A DNA stretch of 64,000 nt from contig MNCI01026399.1 in NCBI GenBank assembly GCA_015680685.1, forward strand, positions 679,377-743,376, read 5' to 3'. Positions 30,550 to 42,008 of the stretch are shown here, one piece after another; positions within the stretch are counted from its first letter, which is position 1, and each line of letters opens with the position of its first letter. A program made the translations under genes and the position numbers. Source of the stretch: Gnetum montanum (Eukaryota > Streptophyta > Gnetopsida > Gnetales > Gnetaceae). Under the pieces are notes generated by a model. That model was not told the origin of the DNA, did no database searches, and saw only the letters and a program-made list of their open reading frames with translations.

Positions 30550-31430
30550 CAAAGTTTTTACCCCCATTGTTATCAAGGTGCCAAATTTTAATTCTTAAAA
30601 ATACTTTTGTTTGTTCTTAATTTAAATTGATGGTTTAATGATAGGAATTTTAAATTTTCTAGTCAGCTGATGGGCATTTCAAAATTTTCATCAATTGATG
30701 GGAATTTTAAATTTTTCATTTGCTGATTGAGAATTTTCTTGTTGCGTGGTAGTAGGAATGACAACGGTAATTACCATTGTGGCGTGCTAGTCGCAGAGTT
30801 CGAAGAGGCTACTGGCAACATTAATAGCCAGGCTGGGTGTATTTGGAGGCAGTCATAGTGCGGTGTTTCCTACCACTAATGGCGGTGCAAGGTTGGTGAA
30901 GGTAATGCTAGGCAACACAATTGTTTTCTAGGGCCTCCTTAGGGCTTGCATATCCCATCTTAGGGTCTGCGTGGCCCCTTGAATGGGCCCATGTGGCCCT
31001 TCTACTAGGCTTGCATGGCCCATCACTCCTGCCAAGGTTTTTTTTTTTAATATTTATTTTTTAAAAAAAGATTAAGTCTAGGGGTCAAACCAAAGACCTC
31101 CCATCTACTTTTTTTAAACCTTAAATTTAAATTTAAATTTTTAAAAAATCATATTTTAATCAAAAGAAAACTAAAAATTAAAAAAATATACTTTTTTAAT
31201 TTGTAAAATTGCACATAACTCAAGAAATGCCATATCTCCCAAACTATAAGTTGGATTTCAATGAAATTAGTATCATTGGAGTCGTCTCAGAGAGCACTAA
31301 GCATTGAGCCAAAGATAATGCCATTTTGGTAAACCTAGTAATCACAAAATTAGAAAAAGTACTCATTAGCTTTCTTAAATCCTTGATTAACTTAAGTTAA
31401 AACTTTTTCTTTTCTCCTGCTAAGATTTTT
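30550..31430. other. Chromovirus leader segment without a gene
   Basis: Contains a local GC-rich patch with repeated GGCCC(A/T) words (GCGTGGCCCC, CATGTGGCCC, GCATGGCCC; 30960-31020). Three short related segments built on GCTGATGGG(C/A)AT/TTTTCATCAATTGATGGG lie at 30666-30730. Nothing coding is recognised. Confidence 0.5.
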
Positions 31431-31440
31431 GTTGTTCTAT

Positions 31441-31448
31441 TATAAATA
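31441..31448 (+). promoter_or_regulatory. TATA box of the antisense gene-like unit
   Basis: TATAAATA, 115 bp before the candidate start codon at 31563, on the strand opposite to the chromovirus. Spacing leaves room for a short 5' UTR. The assignment rests on position and sequence only. Confidence 0.5.
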
Positions 31449-31562
31449 TGAAAAGAAGAAAGACTTTGCCTATCACAACTCAATATTAGTAAAAGATTAA
31501 AAGATTCATCAGCAAAGAATCTTGAAGATTTCTACCATCAAAGGATTCTAACCATCATCATC

Positions 31563-33758
31563 ATGACCCCAAAGTGTTAGGCTTCACCTCAACCTCAAGC
31601 TCTTTTAGGTAGCTCTCAATCGACCTCTATTATTTTGCATCAAAATAATGTGTTGTTTGCTTCTAATTATGTTCATAGCTGACTTGGGAAGGAGGCTTTT
31701 TAGTACATTACAACTTCAAAGTTATTTGATTTACTTGACTTCCTGATTTTTAAACTCTCCCATTGCTAAGGTGTTCTCATGGAATGGTGTGTACAGTATA
31801 ATCGTAACAAAAGTTTTACTTCCCAGCTAGTTTTTGGAGCAATAACAATCCTTTCTTTTGATATTTGAACAACTTTAGATTTTCAGCAAGAATATGATCC
31901 TTTAATTCCATCAATTTCCTCTCAAAAATTTAAATCATTGTGCAAAAATTAAATTATTTAATTATGTTATTGATTCTACTATTCACAAAAGCTAATTTGA
32001 TTATGGAGATTTCATTAACGAGATTCACTTTGAATTGTGTCTACTCATATATAGCAAGGTTTTGTGGTATAAACAATCCTATGTTAATTCTTATTCCATT
32101 TGCATACTTCATGGTGCCATAATTGGTAGAGTTTATGATTGGTCATTGTCTTATTTCTCTACCTCGTATAATGCCATAATTGAAGTTACTGTTGCCCAGT
32201 AAAATCCTGTCAAACCTTGTACCATATGTTGTGTGCCCTTATTCATGTGTTTGATCCTAAGTTATGACTATCCAAACAAACTTTTTAGTCATTACAATCC
32301 CCATTGATGTTTTGAATTTTTCAAAGAAGAGAGAGTTATAAGGGGTAGGATCGCAAGTGCTAAGAAAGATTAGATGGCTTTATAGTAGGCTCAAAATTAG
32401 AAGGAAACCAATGAGGTATTTTTATGTATATATTGTTTCCTTATTGTTGATTATGTCTTTCTTTTATATATTTAATAGTGCAATATGGGTTGCAAAATGA
32501 ACCGATTTAGAGTATCCAAAGTAGAGCTACACAGGCTGAAGATGTTCAAGGTACTTTAACCTTTGGTGCAGTTCAACCACGAGAACAAATCACACTTACC
32601 ACCTTAAAGGTATATATTTAAAATATATAATAACTTATTTTAATGTCTTATTTTCTTTTTAAATAAATTTTCTTTTTTTTTTGCAGAGGCAAGGTATTGG
32701 GCAAAGTTCTAGTAGCCCATTAGTTATATGACAACAAGCCCAACAACAAGCTCAATAGTAATCCCAACAGCAAACTCAACAACAAAGTACAAGATAAGAT
32801 AAAGGAAAGGAACCAGAGGTAAGTTTTAATTATTTAAAGGTTTGAATACTTCTCTTTTTCCTTTCTTGTATCTTGTATGATATTGATCTTTTTGTGTTGC
32901 AGATGTCTGTGGAGCGGTGATACTTTATCCAAGAGATGGATAGAGATGATGTAGGCACCACTTCTAAACAGACTTCCATTCCTCCATCTAGATTACTAGG
33001 CATGCCTTCTTTTTTTGTGATACATGTAAGATGTTCCTTTCCATAGGCAACATTAACACCAGCTTCTAAGTCTGTTCCATGGTTCCTTCTTTCTCTATCT
33101 TAGGTTCTCTTTATTCAATGGGATAGATAGTAGTGGCTATTAAAGAAGAACTCGTGCTTCTTCGGTGTCTTGGTCAACGGATTTCTGATAACAAATCCTA
33201 TTCTATTCATGAGAATGTCTACCACTTACGGGAGTCTTAGTTATGCAACTTCAAGATAGACTATGATTTAGTAGAGGTTAGAGTTTCATCATATTTGCAT
33301 CCAATTCCTGAGGATGCTTTAGAAGTTGTCAAAGATCTAGAGCAAATTTGAGGATAATTGGAGAGTGTAACATGCCTAGCTTGCCATCTAAAGACTCATG
33401 AATGCTTTCTTCAAATTGACAATGGTCAATTTTAGGTAGATAATTATTATTCTTTTCTCTTCCCTTTTTTTCTTTTTATTCATAACCCATAGTTTTATTC
33501 TTGTTTGTGTAGAGGAAAGAGAAGGAATGGGAAAAGGACATGGATGATTGATCAATTTAGATAGAGATGTTGAAGACCCAACTCAAAATGGAGGAATCAA
33601 CGGCTCTAGCAAGAAGTGCCACAAAGTACATTAAATAATTATGTGATAGCCTGGTGGGATGTAAGTTAGTGCTCAGTAAGAGAGATGCCACTAATGAAAA
33701 ATAGGAAGCACAACTAAAGATAGTCAGAAATCTCCTTGAATTGTTCGGTTGCAACTAA
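31563..33758 (+). pseudogene. Antisense six-exon gene-like unit inside the chromovirus leader (unknown protein)
   Basis: Candidate exons with GT..AG edges and compatible frames: 31563-32415, 32479-32609, 32687-32818, 32903-33025, 33104-33435, 33513-33758. The start is ATGACCCC (MTPKC); exon 1 encodes LFDLLDF..., VFGAITILSFDI and GAIIGRVYDWSLSYFSTSYN. Exon 2 ends TFGAVQPREQITLTTLK. Exon 3 is Gln-rich (QQAQQQ). Exon 5 has IKEELVLLRCLGQRISDN and LHPIPEDALEVVKDLEQI. Exon 6 is a charged coiled coil (RKEKEWEKDMDD, TALARSATKYIK) ending NLLELFGCN and TAA. Stops inside exons are mostly TAG or TGA where Gln or Arg is likely. I do not recognise the family; plant LTR elements sometimes carry such antisense extra ORFs, usually downstream of pol. 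Confidence 0.55.
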
Positions 33759-33920
33759 TGATCACTATTGTTTTCTTTATTCCTTTTATTTCATATCTTC
33801 CTCAATCTTATATTCCACTTCTTCCCTTTATGTATTCTTCTTAGATGTACTTCTGTTTACACAATAATAATAATGAAATAATATTATTTTTCTTTCACTT
33901 TGGCACCTAAATCATGGTTT

Positions 33921-33932
33921 GCTCCGATACCA
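33921..33932 (-). promoter_or_regulatory. Chromovirus primer-binding site (initiator tRNA-Met type)
   Basis: Minus strand TGGTATCGGAGC, two bases inside the 5' LTR; one mismatch from the TGGTATCAGAGC consensus. It fixes the element's direction. Confidence 0.9.
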
Positions 33933-33934
33933 AA

Positions 33935-34440
33935 TGTGATATCCCATTCCTGGATGTCGCAAAAACTTGATTGCTTAATTTATCGCATTCATCATTTTCT
34001 TAAATAACATCATGAATACTTAATAGATGAATTAATTGGTAAATAAATAATTGGTGCTATGGAATACTGTGAAATAGAAAAGAAATACAAAAAAAATTTA
34101 TTTATAAGAGAGAGTACTATAACATCCTTTGGATTGTCTTCCCATGCTACTTAAGCCTTAGAGGCAATCCAACACTACCACCATGGTTAGGCTATGTAGC
34201 CAAAGAGGTGATCATTCCCTTCTTATCCTACTTCACCTACCTCCCATCACTTGCCTTTCTAGGCTCCACATGTCCATGTTGGCACAACCTCTAAACTTGG
34301 CCTTAAACAGCATAGGTCAAACCCATTCCTAAGGGATACATGAATAATTGTAACTCCTCATAACAATGTGTCCCTTTATTTAAAGGTTAATCACATTATT
34401 ACAATTTGTTTCCATCCTTAACAAGGAACGAGACATTACA
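33935..34440 (-). repeat. Chromovirus 5' LTR
   Basis: A 506-bp partner of 24982-25477. On the minus strand it starts TGTAATGTCTCGTTCC and ends ...GGGATATCACA, next to the primer site. Confidence 0.93.
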
Positions 34441-34495
34441 AGATGCATCAACAAGGATGCATCGATGAGGCTGCCTATCATATCACGTCTCATCA
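34441..34495 (-). mobile_element. Solo LTR 2, remaining 55 bp
   Basis: Continues the repeat array and ends CACGTCTCATCA (minus strand start TGATGAGACGTG), matching the LTR start of the 19716-20654 solo copy (TGATGAGACGCG). It is followed by TACCT at 34496-34500. Confidence 0.88.
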
Positions 34496-34500
34496 TACCT
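34496..34500. repeat. Target duplication TACCT, right copy (solo LTR 2)
   Basis: Matches 24034-24038. Confidence 0.9.
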
Positions 34501-34727
34501 CAAAATATTTAGTGAAGATTTATTAACCACTTCCATTTGGTCCTTATCTTATGGATGATATACACTATAAAAATTTAAATTTATTTCTAAAAGTTTTCAA
34601 AGGGACCTTCAAAAATGACTAGTGAACTTGGAGTCTTTGTCACTAATAATATTCAATAGAATTCCAAGAAACTTCACAACATGTTGTAAAAAAAATTTGC
34701 AACATGATAAGCATCACTCACCTTTTT

Positions 34728-34952
34728 TTATGGAATGAAGTGTGTCATCTTAGAGAACGTGCTCATTACAACAAAGATAGCATCATTTCCAATTTTGATC
34801 TTTGGAATCTCACTCACAATGTTCATTGACATACTTTTCCATAGATTCTTATGAATTGGTAAAGGCATATAATTTCCATCCACTCCTTTGTCTCCTTTGA
34901 ATTTCTGGCATATTAAACACTTCTTCATAAATTTGGAAACTTCAGGCAACAT
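34728..34952 (-). pseudogene. Gypsy A2 integrase zinc region and first core block
   Basis: Text C-L-I-C-Q-K-F-K-G-D (the two Cys of the H2C2 finger) is followed by PLPIHKNLWKSMSMNIV. The first catalytic Asp, normally in S-M-D-F, is Asn here. Then comes NAIFVVMSTFSKMTHFIP, aligning with A1 [17 protein letters not shown]. The rest of the core runs to the solo-LTR junction at 34500. Confidence 0.85.
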
Positions 34953-35399
34953 TCCAGGTCAAAAAGAGTACATACCCATGAGTTCCAATATTTTATCCCT
35001 ACCCATGTAACTTTCCATTTCACCATAATGTTTTTCAACCAAAATCTTCTTTCCAAAATCACAACTAAGAACACACAACTTTCCATTCATGAATAACAGT
35101 TTATCTTGAGTATAATAGTTCCTTCATTATTTCGTCCTACTTAATAATGGTTCCTTAAGGCTCCTCCAAACCTACCCAAAATCACAATCATATTCATACA
35201 TATTAGCAAAATCACCCATATCTTCCATAGCTAGTACGTTGAAATTCACCACATGAATCATAGACAATGCATCATCCATCACATTGGCTTTCCTAATTTT
35301 GTGCTTGAGCACAAAATTGAACTCCTCCAATTAGATAAACCACTTCATATGTTTAGCAGTTAGCTTATTTTGAGAATTAATAAACTGTAATGCTTTGTG

Positions 35400-36410
35400 G
35401 TTTATCATCAAAGTGAACTTCTTGGGCAAGTAATGTCTCCCATGCTTGATTGCTTGAATAATAACATACAACTCCTTCTCATATATGCTATATTTCTACC
35501 TTGACTCATTCAACTTTTCTAAAAAAAGCAACAAGCCTACTTCTTATGAAAGTACCCCTTCAATTACAAGTTCTCTTACATCCACCTCCACCTGAAAAAG
35601 CTTCTAGAAATCTAGTATCGCTCATTTGGGTCTAATCATCCTACATAAAATCTTTATTCTTCTTCAATAAAGCAAACATAGACTAAGAAATATGACTGAA
35701 AGTTTTGTATGAACCTATAATAAAAAACTACTAAACCAAGAAATGATCTTATGTCCCCAACATTTTTAGCATTTTTAGGAGTTTTCCAATCCCTAATAGC
35801 TCTCACCTTGATAACTTTCATTTGAATTTAATTTTGAGAAACCATATGTCCCAAGTATGTGATCTTCCTCTTAAAGAAATGACTTTTCTTCACATTGATC
35901 ACCAACTGTGCCTCCTCTAATTTAAGACACTCTCCTCAAGTGATCCAAGTGCTCCTCCTCATTAGAATCATATACCAAAATGTCATCAAATAAGACAATG
36001 CAGTACTTACCAATCAAGTCTTTGAGTACATCATGTATCAACCTCATGAATGTATCAAGTGCATTTGTGAGCCCAAATGGCATCACCAACTACTCAAAAA
36101 TCCATGTAATTTTTTGAAAGTTATCTTCCATTCATCACTAGGCCTAATTCAAATTTGATGGTAATCACTATTCAAATTAATTTTGCTAAAAATTTGCATT
36201 GGTAAGGTTATCAATGATATCATGCATCCTTGGAGTAGAAAGCTTGTACCTCACTTTTATCCTATTCACTACCATCGAATCAATGCACATTCTCCATTTA
36301 ACTCTATTCTTCTTTGGCATAAGCACTATTAGAACTGCATAAGGTAAAATGGATTCCCTCACAAAGCTATTTGCAAGTAACTTCTCTACTTTCCTTACAA
36401 TTTTGCCCAC
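35400..36410 (-). pseudogene. Gypsy A2 RT and RNase H
   Basis: 36410-36186 reads KLLANSFVRESILPYAVLIV, then KWRMCIDSMVVNRIKVRYKL, clearly the same RT as A1 (742 onward). Further left, decayed RT palm, connection and RNase H text is readable in pieces down to about 35400. It includes an Asp-rich box near 35985 and a YLGHMVSQN-like segment near 35850. Confidence 0.82.
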
Positions 36411-37199
36411 TAATTTAGTGCCACCTAGTATGTTGTTTCATTTGGAATGGTAGCACTAAGAATGAAATCAATTTGGTGCTATATATTCCTCATTGGTAGT
36501 AATCCATCCAATTTCTCATTGAACATATTTGAAATTTGCTCCTTCAAGCCTAGCACACCTATGGAAGTTCTACATGCACAACATCATGGTTAGAAGCAAC
36601 AGTTGATGTAACCAAAAAACCAAACCTAGTTTTATGATGTTCCTTAATGTATTCCCTCTCTCTTAGAAGGATTAAGTGAGCATTAAGTAACCTTTGTTAC
36701 GTCACTTATTTGGTTTTCATAGGAATCAACTCATGGATTTCATCATATCTAACTAAATTTCCCACATTTCTTATTTCATTAAAGTGATCATCATTGTCAA
36801 AATTCCATGACTATTCAAGAATTACATTAGAAAAATCAATTGGAAGTATATCACATTTCATAACATCATGAAAACTTCCAATTTTAAATTTCAAAACACA
36901 TTGCTCTCTCACCTCTTAAGAGAAATCTCTTGACATCCATTATACCTTGTAGGATCTAGGATGAGGATTTGTTACTAAACCCAATCTAGCAACTACTCTT
37001 GATGAAATAATATTTTCTTAGGCTTTCTCATTAATCACAATATGAATCCATTTCCCACTAAGTAAATGTCTAGTCCCACTTTGAAATAACAATTTTCTAG
37101 TAGGATGGTCTCCTTTATCCATATTTTTCATAAATTCTCAAGAATTTCATTCAATCTTCAATCTTGGGAACATAAGAATTATCTCTCTAAAAAGCTTAG

Positions 37200-38085
37200 T
37201 TTGATGTTTCCTTTGCTTACATGGTTTATACATCCTTAGACTTGGCTATCTTGTGAAGTGGACATTTTCATTGTTTGTGTCTCCATTCTCCACATTTGAA
37301 GCACAAAATCTTTAATAAGTTTCTGCCTTAACCATTATCTTCCATGCCTTGGTCCTTCTTGAATTTTTCCTTCTAAAGATCTTTATTTATCTTCTTTTGA
37401 TGGTTGTCATCTTTGTTTTTAGATTTGAACTTGGATTCCTTCTCTGATTTGGATCTCTTGTTCTTTTCCTTTAAAGCTTATTTATTTCTATTTCCAAATC
37501 CATTAAGTTTCTTTTTCATCTTGAGTGCCAAATCTTAAGCCTCATCAGTTTATGGCTCATGAATGATAATTTCTATTGATACATAATTTTGAGACCTTCA
37601 AGAAAGATTGAAGCCTATTTATACTCCTTCTAGTTTACCTTAGCTTAATGGAATAGTTCAAAAAATTGAATGTAAAACTCCTTAATATCTTTGCCACCTT
37701 ACCTTAGGAATTTTAATGTCATGATCATCTCTTGCCTATCCCATGACTATTTATATTTTCTTCCCAACTTGCGTTTTATCAGATTCTAATCTTTAATAGG
37801 TTATCCATTTTTTCTTTCATAACTTTGGGACTCCTTTTTCCATCAAGTAGAAGCAAGTCCATCTAATTTAGATTCAATAGTCAGTACCCTCAATTGATTT
37901 TGTACCTCTTCTAATTCAAAATGCTTATCAAGGATCTTTAGCCAACTTGCAAAAGAATTGGTGTCATCAACACCATTGGAAGTCTTCAATTCCATGTATA
38001 GGAATCTAGTAGCATTTTTGAATACTCTAGCAAGCCTCACTTTATCCTCATCATAAAGATTTTCATGATAAGAAATTAATGCCAA
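37200..38085 (-). pseudogene. Gypsy A2 gag with zinc knuckle
   Basis: 38085-37843 reads ALISYHENLYDEDKVRLARV, then FASWLKILDKHFELEEV, a capsid-type helical region. A CCHC knuckle appears near 37310-37270 on the minus strand (C-F-K-C-G-E-W-R-H-K-Q-x-K-C) with one stop inside. Basic Lys-rich sequence precedes it. Confidence 0.7.
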
Positions 38086-38421
38086 TAATGAAACTTTTGG
38101 AACTTTGATATGAGGAAATGGATTTCCAATGATTGGAATTGTTGGTTAATGAATTCTTACATTTCCATAGCTAGAATATCCTTTCTCATCATCTGTCCTC
38201 CCTCTACTATGTTGAGAAACTTCTTCATCACCCTTGAATGTAAATGCTCATCACCTCCATGAGTTTGAATATGACTTAGACCTACATTCTTATCTACCTT
38301 AGCATTGATCTCATACAATCAAGCAATCATTAGTTGAAAGGCATATTTCATGCTCTCCATGTCTCTATTCAAGGCTTGAACCTATTTCTTCTTAGGTACT
38401 AATAAAATCACTTTAGTCATC

Positions 38422-39310
38422 TGATGCGATATTATATCTACACTATCATAGCTCTATTTACATCATCATAGATATGACGTAGTGGGTCTTGGTCTTCACA
38501 ATAAATACCAACCCACTGTTGCATCAAATGAATAACTTTGGTTCAACATTTAGGTAAATTCTTGTAGTTTTTTTCTTAATTTACACTTAGTAATATAGTG
38601 AATGTTCACAATGTGGTGTTAAGCAATTGTATGGAATCTTTGTTTGAGTAAATTGTTCTTGGACATAGTTCATGGCTAGAAAAAAAAATCGAGATTTTTT
38701 TCTACCATTGTAGTATTCTACTTAGTTTACATTATTTTTACTTAGTTCATGTTTCTTACCTAGCTTAACTTTTACCTTTTTAATATGTTTACTTTGATTA
38801 AGCCATTTACAATTTCTAAGTACTTTACTTTTCCACTATTCATTAATATGGCAGTATAAGTACGATTAGTTTCAAACATATATGTGTAATCATTTGGTAA
38901 TCCTAGTAGTATTATTACTTGGTTTGCCTAGTAGCATAACACTTGGTAATCCCAGTGACAGTTACATAAGCGTAAGACATGAATGGTAAACTAGGAATGA
39001 ATACTTATTGCCTATAGGCTAGAATAGTTTCTTTACTTACATGACATTTAGACTTAGATTATACTACTCTATTTTAACTATGTCTACACTTAGCCTTATT
39101 TTGAGCCAACAACATTGATATATCATATGCCTTACCAAGAGTTAAATCATACAACTTGCACTTCACTAACTCAAAGTGAGAAGATAGCAATCATGAACTA
39201 AATATTAACTACTAGTGAATTTACGTTGGCCATTCACAAGTTATGATCATGTCTCACATGTACACTCATAACTTGTATGGTTGAGTGTTGGAATACCCTA
39301 TCGCTCATCA
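38422..39310 (+). repeat. Element O 5' LTR (decayed)
   Basis: It starts TGATGCGATATTATATC and ends CCCTATCGCTCATCA, compared with TGATGGGATGCGATATTG and CTTGCCACTCATCA in element I. The interior shares the TTGGTAATC(C/T)CAGT motif series. The palindrome array is reduced to one GCGATATTAT; the rest of the U3 start reads as decayed ATCATAGATATGACG. Confidence 0.8.
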
Positions 39311-39312
39311 TT

Positions 39313-39330
39313 AACATTGTTGCTAGGGAT
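39313..39330 (+). promoter_or_regulatory. Element O primer-binding site (degenerate tRNA-Asp type)
   Basis: TAACATTGTTGCTAGGGA just after the LTR corresponds to TGGCACCGTTGCTAGGGA of element I, itself near the tRNA-Asp complement TGGCGCCGTTGCCGGGGA. Confidence 0.7.
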
Positions 39331-39589
39331 GTGTCAATGTTCACTAACAAGTTAATTATGCAAAGTTCATTATATTAAGAGTCATCAAGCAAATCCTTCA
39401 TACTCAAACAAAATTTCCAAGGTACACACTTAAGGTATTAAGCATCTAATATGGCTTCTACAAACAAGGAGAAATCAACACTTGCAAATGAATTTAATAA
39501 GAGTTATGACATGAAATAAAATGAAGAAGATTAGAGTGCACCCATGCAAACTAGAATCTTCTATGCTCATATTGATTTATATTATCTTG

Positions 39590-41420
39590 ATTTCATATTT
39601 ATCTTTCACTAGGATGAACAACCAAGGTGGAGAGATTTATAGGGCAACATTGTTTTACCTTTAGAACATTATGCACCATCAATGTTGCATTTATCCCTCA
39701 TTAGGTTAAACCTTGGTGATGTACAAGAAGGGTACCACATTACAAAGCACATGACCATGTCATACAAATGAATAAAACCCTAGGTAAGAATAGATGTTAC
39801 TATGGAGACAAGGCATGAGCTTGATAAAGAAAAGAAAGTACCATAAATGATTGTCCTAGAGGAAAGAGGCGATGCTATATTTCATATAGGGAAATTCTAT
39901 CAAATGCATGGATGTTAATGTCAAACACCAGTCATCTATATTGAAGATTCCATTAAAAATAAAATTGCATTTAGCTCTTATAGAAACATCTAAAGGAGAT
40001 AAGGAAGACTTTATATTAAGGAGGAACTCAAGACCTAGAAGCTTCACTAAGTTAAAAATGGATGAATCAAGGATTCATAGAAGGAGAACTAGTTAACATT
40101 ATTCTCCAAATTCTTCTTCTTCCTCCTCACACTCCTCTAGAGATTAGGATAACAGAGAAAGAAGAATAAGGGATCATGATAGGAAGAGATGAAGAGATCT
40201 TGAGAGACAGGAGCATCACATAAGACATCTTGATGAAAAAGAAGATGACCATGAAAGAAGAAGAGAAAGAATTAGACATGAAGAAAGAGAGCATTATGAG
40301 CATAAAAAAAGTCACCACCATAATAGAGTTCATAAACCTAAAGATTATGAAGAACCCTTATTGGCCACTTGCAAGATGATTAATATCAGAGAAGAAATGT
40401 ATATTTTTACTATGCATGTAAGGGATAGTCACATCAAGTGACTAAACATGAATAATGTTTTCAAATTTGAAGGTGAATACAATGTAGATCCACAACACCA
40501 TCTCCAAGCCTTCCATGATGCCTATGTCCTACAAAACATTGAAAACGATTGGTAGAAACTCAAGTTATTTCCTATAATACTCATTAAGGAAGCAAAGAGT
40601 TGGTAAAATGCTTAGAATTAGAATCAATTCAAAGATGGAGTACCTTGGTAGAGCTCTTCAATGACAAATATCAAACCTATTCCAAAGTATCTAATTTGAG
40701 GAAATAGATTCAAGGATGGAAGGAAGGGACACATGAATCCCTTAATGTTGTGATGAATAGATACTATTCACTATTACATAGATGCCTAGGCCACGAATTT
40801 TTTCAAAAGGAGTAACTACTACACATTATCAATGGGTTTTGAAACAAGACAAGAGAAATCCTTAGGATATATGCCCAAGGAAATTTATCTAAGATGATAG
40901 CTCATTGTATTCAGAGAGTCATTGACAAAGTGGTAAAAGAAGAAGGAGAGTTAAGAAAGAGAGAATCAACTAAAGAATACAATAAAGATCTTGCCATCAC
41001 AAAAAGGGATATAATAATATGTGAATCACAAGAAGAAGAAACTTTAGAAGATACAATCTAATGGAAGACTCTACCTACTTAGAAATCATTGATAACATAG
41101 CCACCAAGGTATAGAAAATGTAGGATTTTGTAGATGAGAAATTTTCCACAACATTAAAGATAGTAGAAGAGAAGATTGAACAAGCCCTAAACTGAAGCAA
41201 AGATAAGAAGAAAAGAAGGGATAATGGGTGAGAATAATAGAGAAATAAAGGAAAGGTTATTAAAGTAGAGGAAGTAACAAACTCTAGTTTAAAAGATGAT
41301 GAAGAATGTAGAGTATGCCAGTATGAACATCCTAAGGGATGTTGCCCTGTTATGGCCCACTTACAGGAGTCCAGGGCATATGTAATTAATCCAAAATTTA
41401 TTAAGAAATAGATGTCCAAA
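39590..41420 (+). pseudogene. Element O gag (broken)
   Basis: Aligns by eye with the element I gag: the F-H-Q-D-E-Q-like start near 39610, a Ser/Arg/Glu-rich region (about 40080-40330), the capsid helices (40440-40960) and the knuckle CRVCQYEHPKGCC near 41310, followed by AHLQESRAYVINPKF. Stops and frameshifts throughout. Confidence 0.8.
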
Positions 41421-42003
41421 AGATTATCTTATCCACAAGGTAACTTTAGAAATTCCTATCAGCAACCATACTATCCAAGTGGGGCATATTCTCAACCGCA
41501 AGAATAGCACTAGTAGTAGTGGAAATAACCACAAGTGTGGGTAACGCTACCACCAAGGTAATAGTATCCATATAGGTAACGTAATCCCTATTGATACTAT
41601 GTTCAATGTTCAATCTCTCTAGGGAATACTTCAGCTCATACTTCCTTATATTACTAGTCACTAGAATATCATCGAGCAACTACTTCATGAATGGATCCCA
41701 ATTCTTGCATGCTTCAACTAGTAGTTGGTCCTTCACTTTAAACTCCTAACTCCTTACCATCAGTACCACCACTATTCATGTGACAAGAACTACTAATACA
41801 ACCATAACAAAAGAGTAGTACTAAGGTACTAACTACACAAGAGGATGTATTCACACATGAACCAAGAGCCAGGCAATGTCCTTTTTTTCAGAATAAGCCT
41901 AGAAAAGATTCAAAGGATGGGGACTTCATCTAACTATATGTCATCCACACACACTCCTTTAAAGAATACCATGCTTCTAGTACCTACAAATGAGAAAGTT
42001 ATC
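41420..42003 (+). other. Element O gag-protease linker
   Basis: Decayed low-complexity sequence (TAGTAGTAGTGG, CAACC/ACCAC words) corresponding to the Gln/Pro-rich linker of element I at 44900-45470. It ends at the ACTGT target site of element I. Confidence 0.6.
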
Positions 42004-42008
42004 ACTGT
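42004..42008. repeat. Target duplication ACTGT, left copy (element I)
   Basis: ACTGT directly before TGATGGGATG; identical to 51909-51913. Confidence 0.95.

Larger units (their letters stand above)
24982..34440 (-). mobile_element. Ty3/gypsy chromovirus nested in solo LTR 2
   Basis: A 9.5-kb minus-strand element with LTRs at 24982-25477 and 33935-34440. A TGGTATCGGAGC primer site lies next to the right (5') LTR and a purine tract next to the left (3') LTR. From right to left it has a long leader, gag with zinc knuckle, protease, RT, RNase H, integrase and a C-terminal chromodomain, which defines a chromovirus. Immediate flanks are TGAGG and AGATG, so a clean 5-bp duplication is not visible; the repeat-rich target may have changed. 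The 3.7-kb leader contains an antisense gene-like unit (31563-33758) and a 5S-like stretch. All ORFs are broken. Confidence 0.93.
34501..38421 (-). mobile_element. Gypsy A2, right part (gag, RT, RNase H, integrase start)
   Basis: Minus-strand copy of family A, cut at 34500 by solo LTR 2 and bordered at 38421 by the LTR of element O, so its own 5' LTR is missing or lost. Gag text lies at 38085-37843, a zinc knuckle near 37300, RT at 36410-36000, RNase H about 35850-35400 and integrase start at 34952-34728. Read together with 23500-24033 it gives the same domain series as A1. Many stops. Confidence 0.88.

Noticed and set aside
24982-34440. 5-bp target duplication for the chromovirus
   Set aside because: Flanks TGAGG and AGATG differ. 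I do not claim a duplication although LTR ends are clear.
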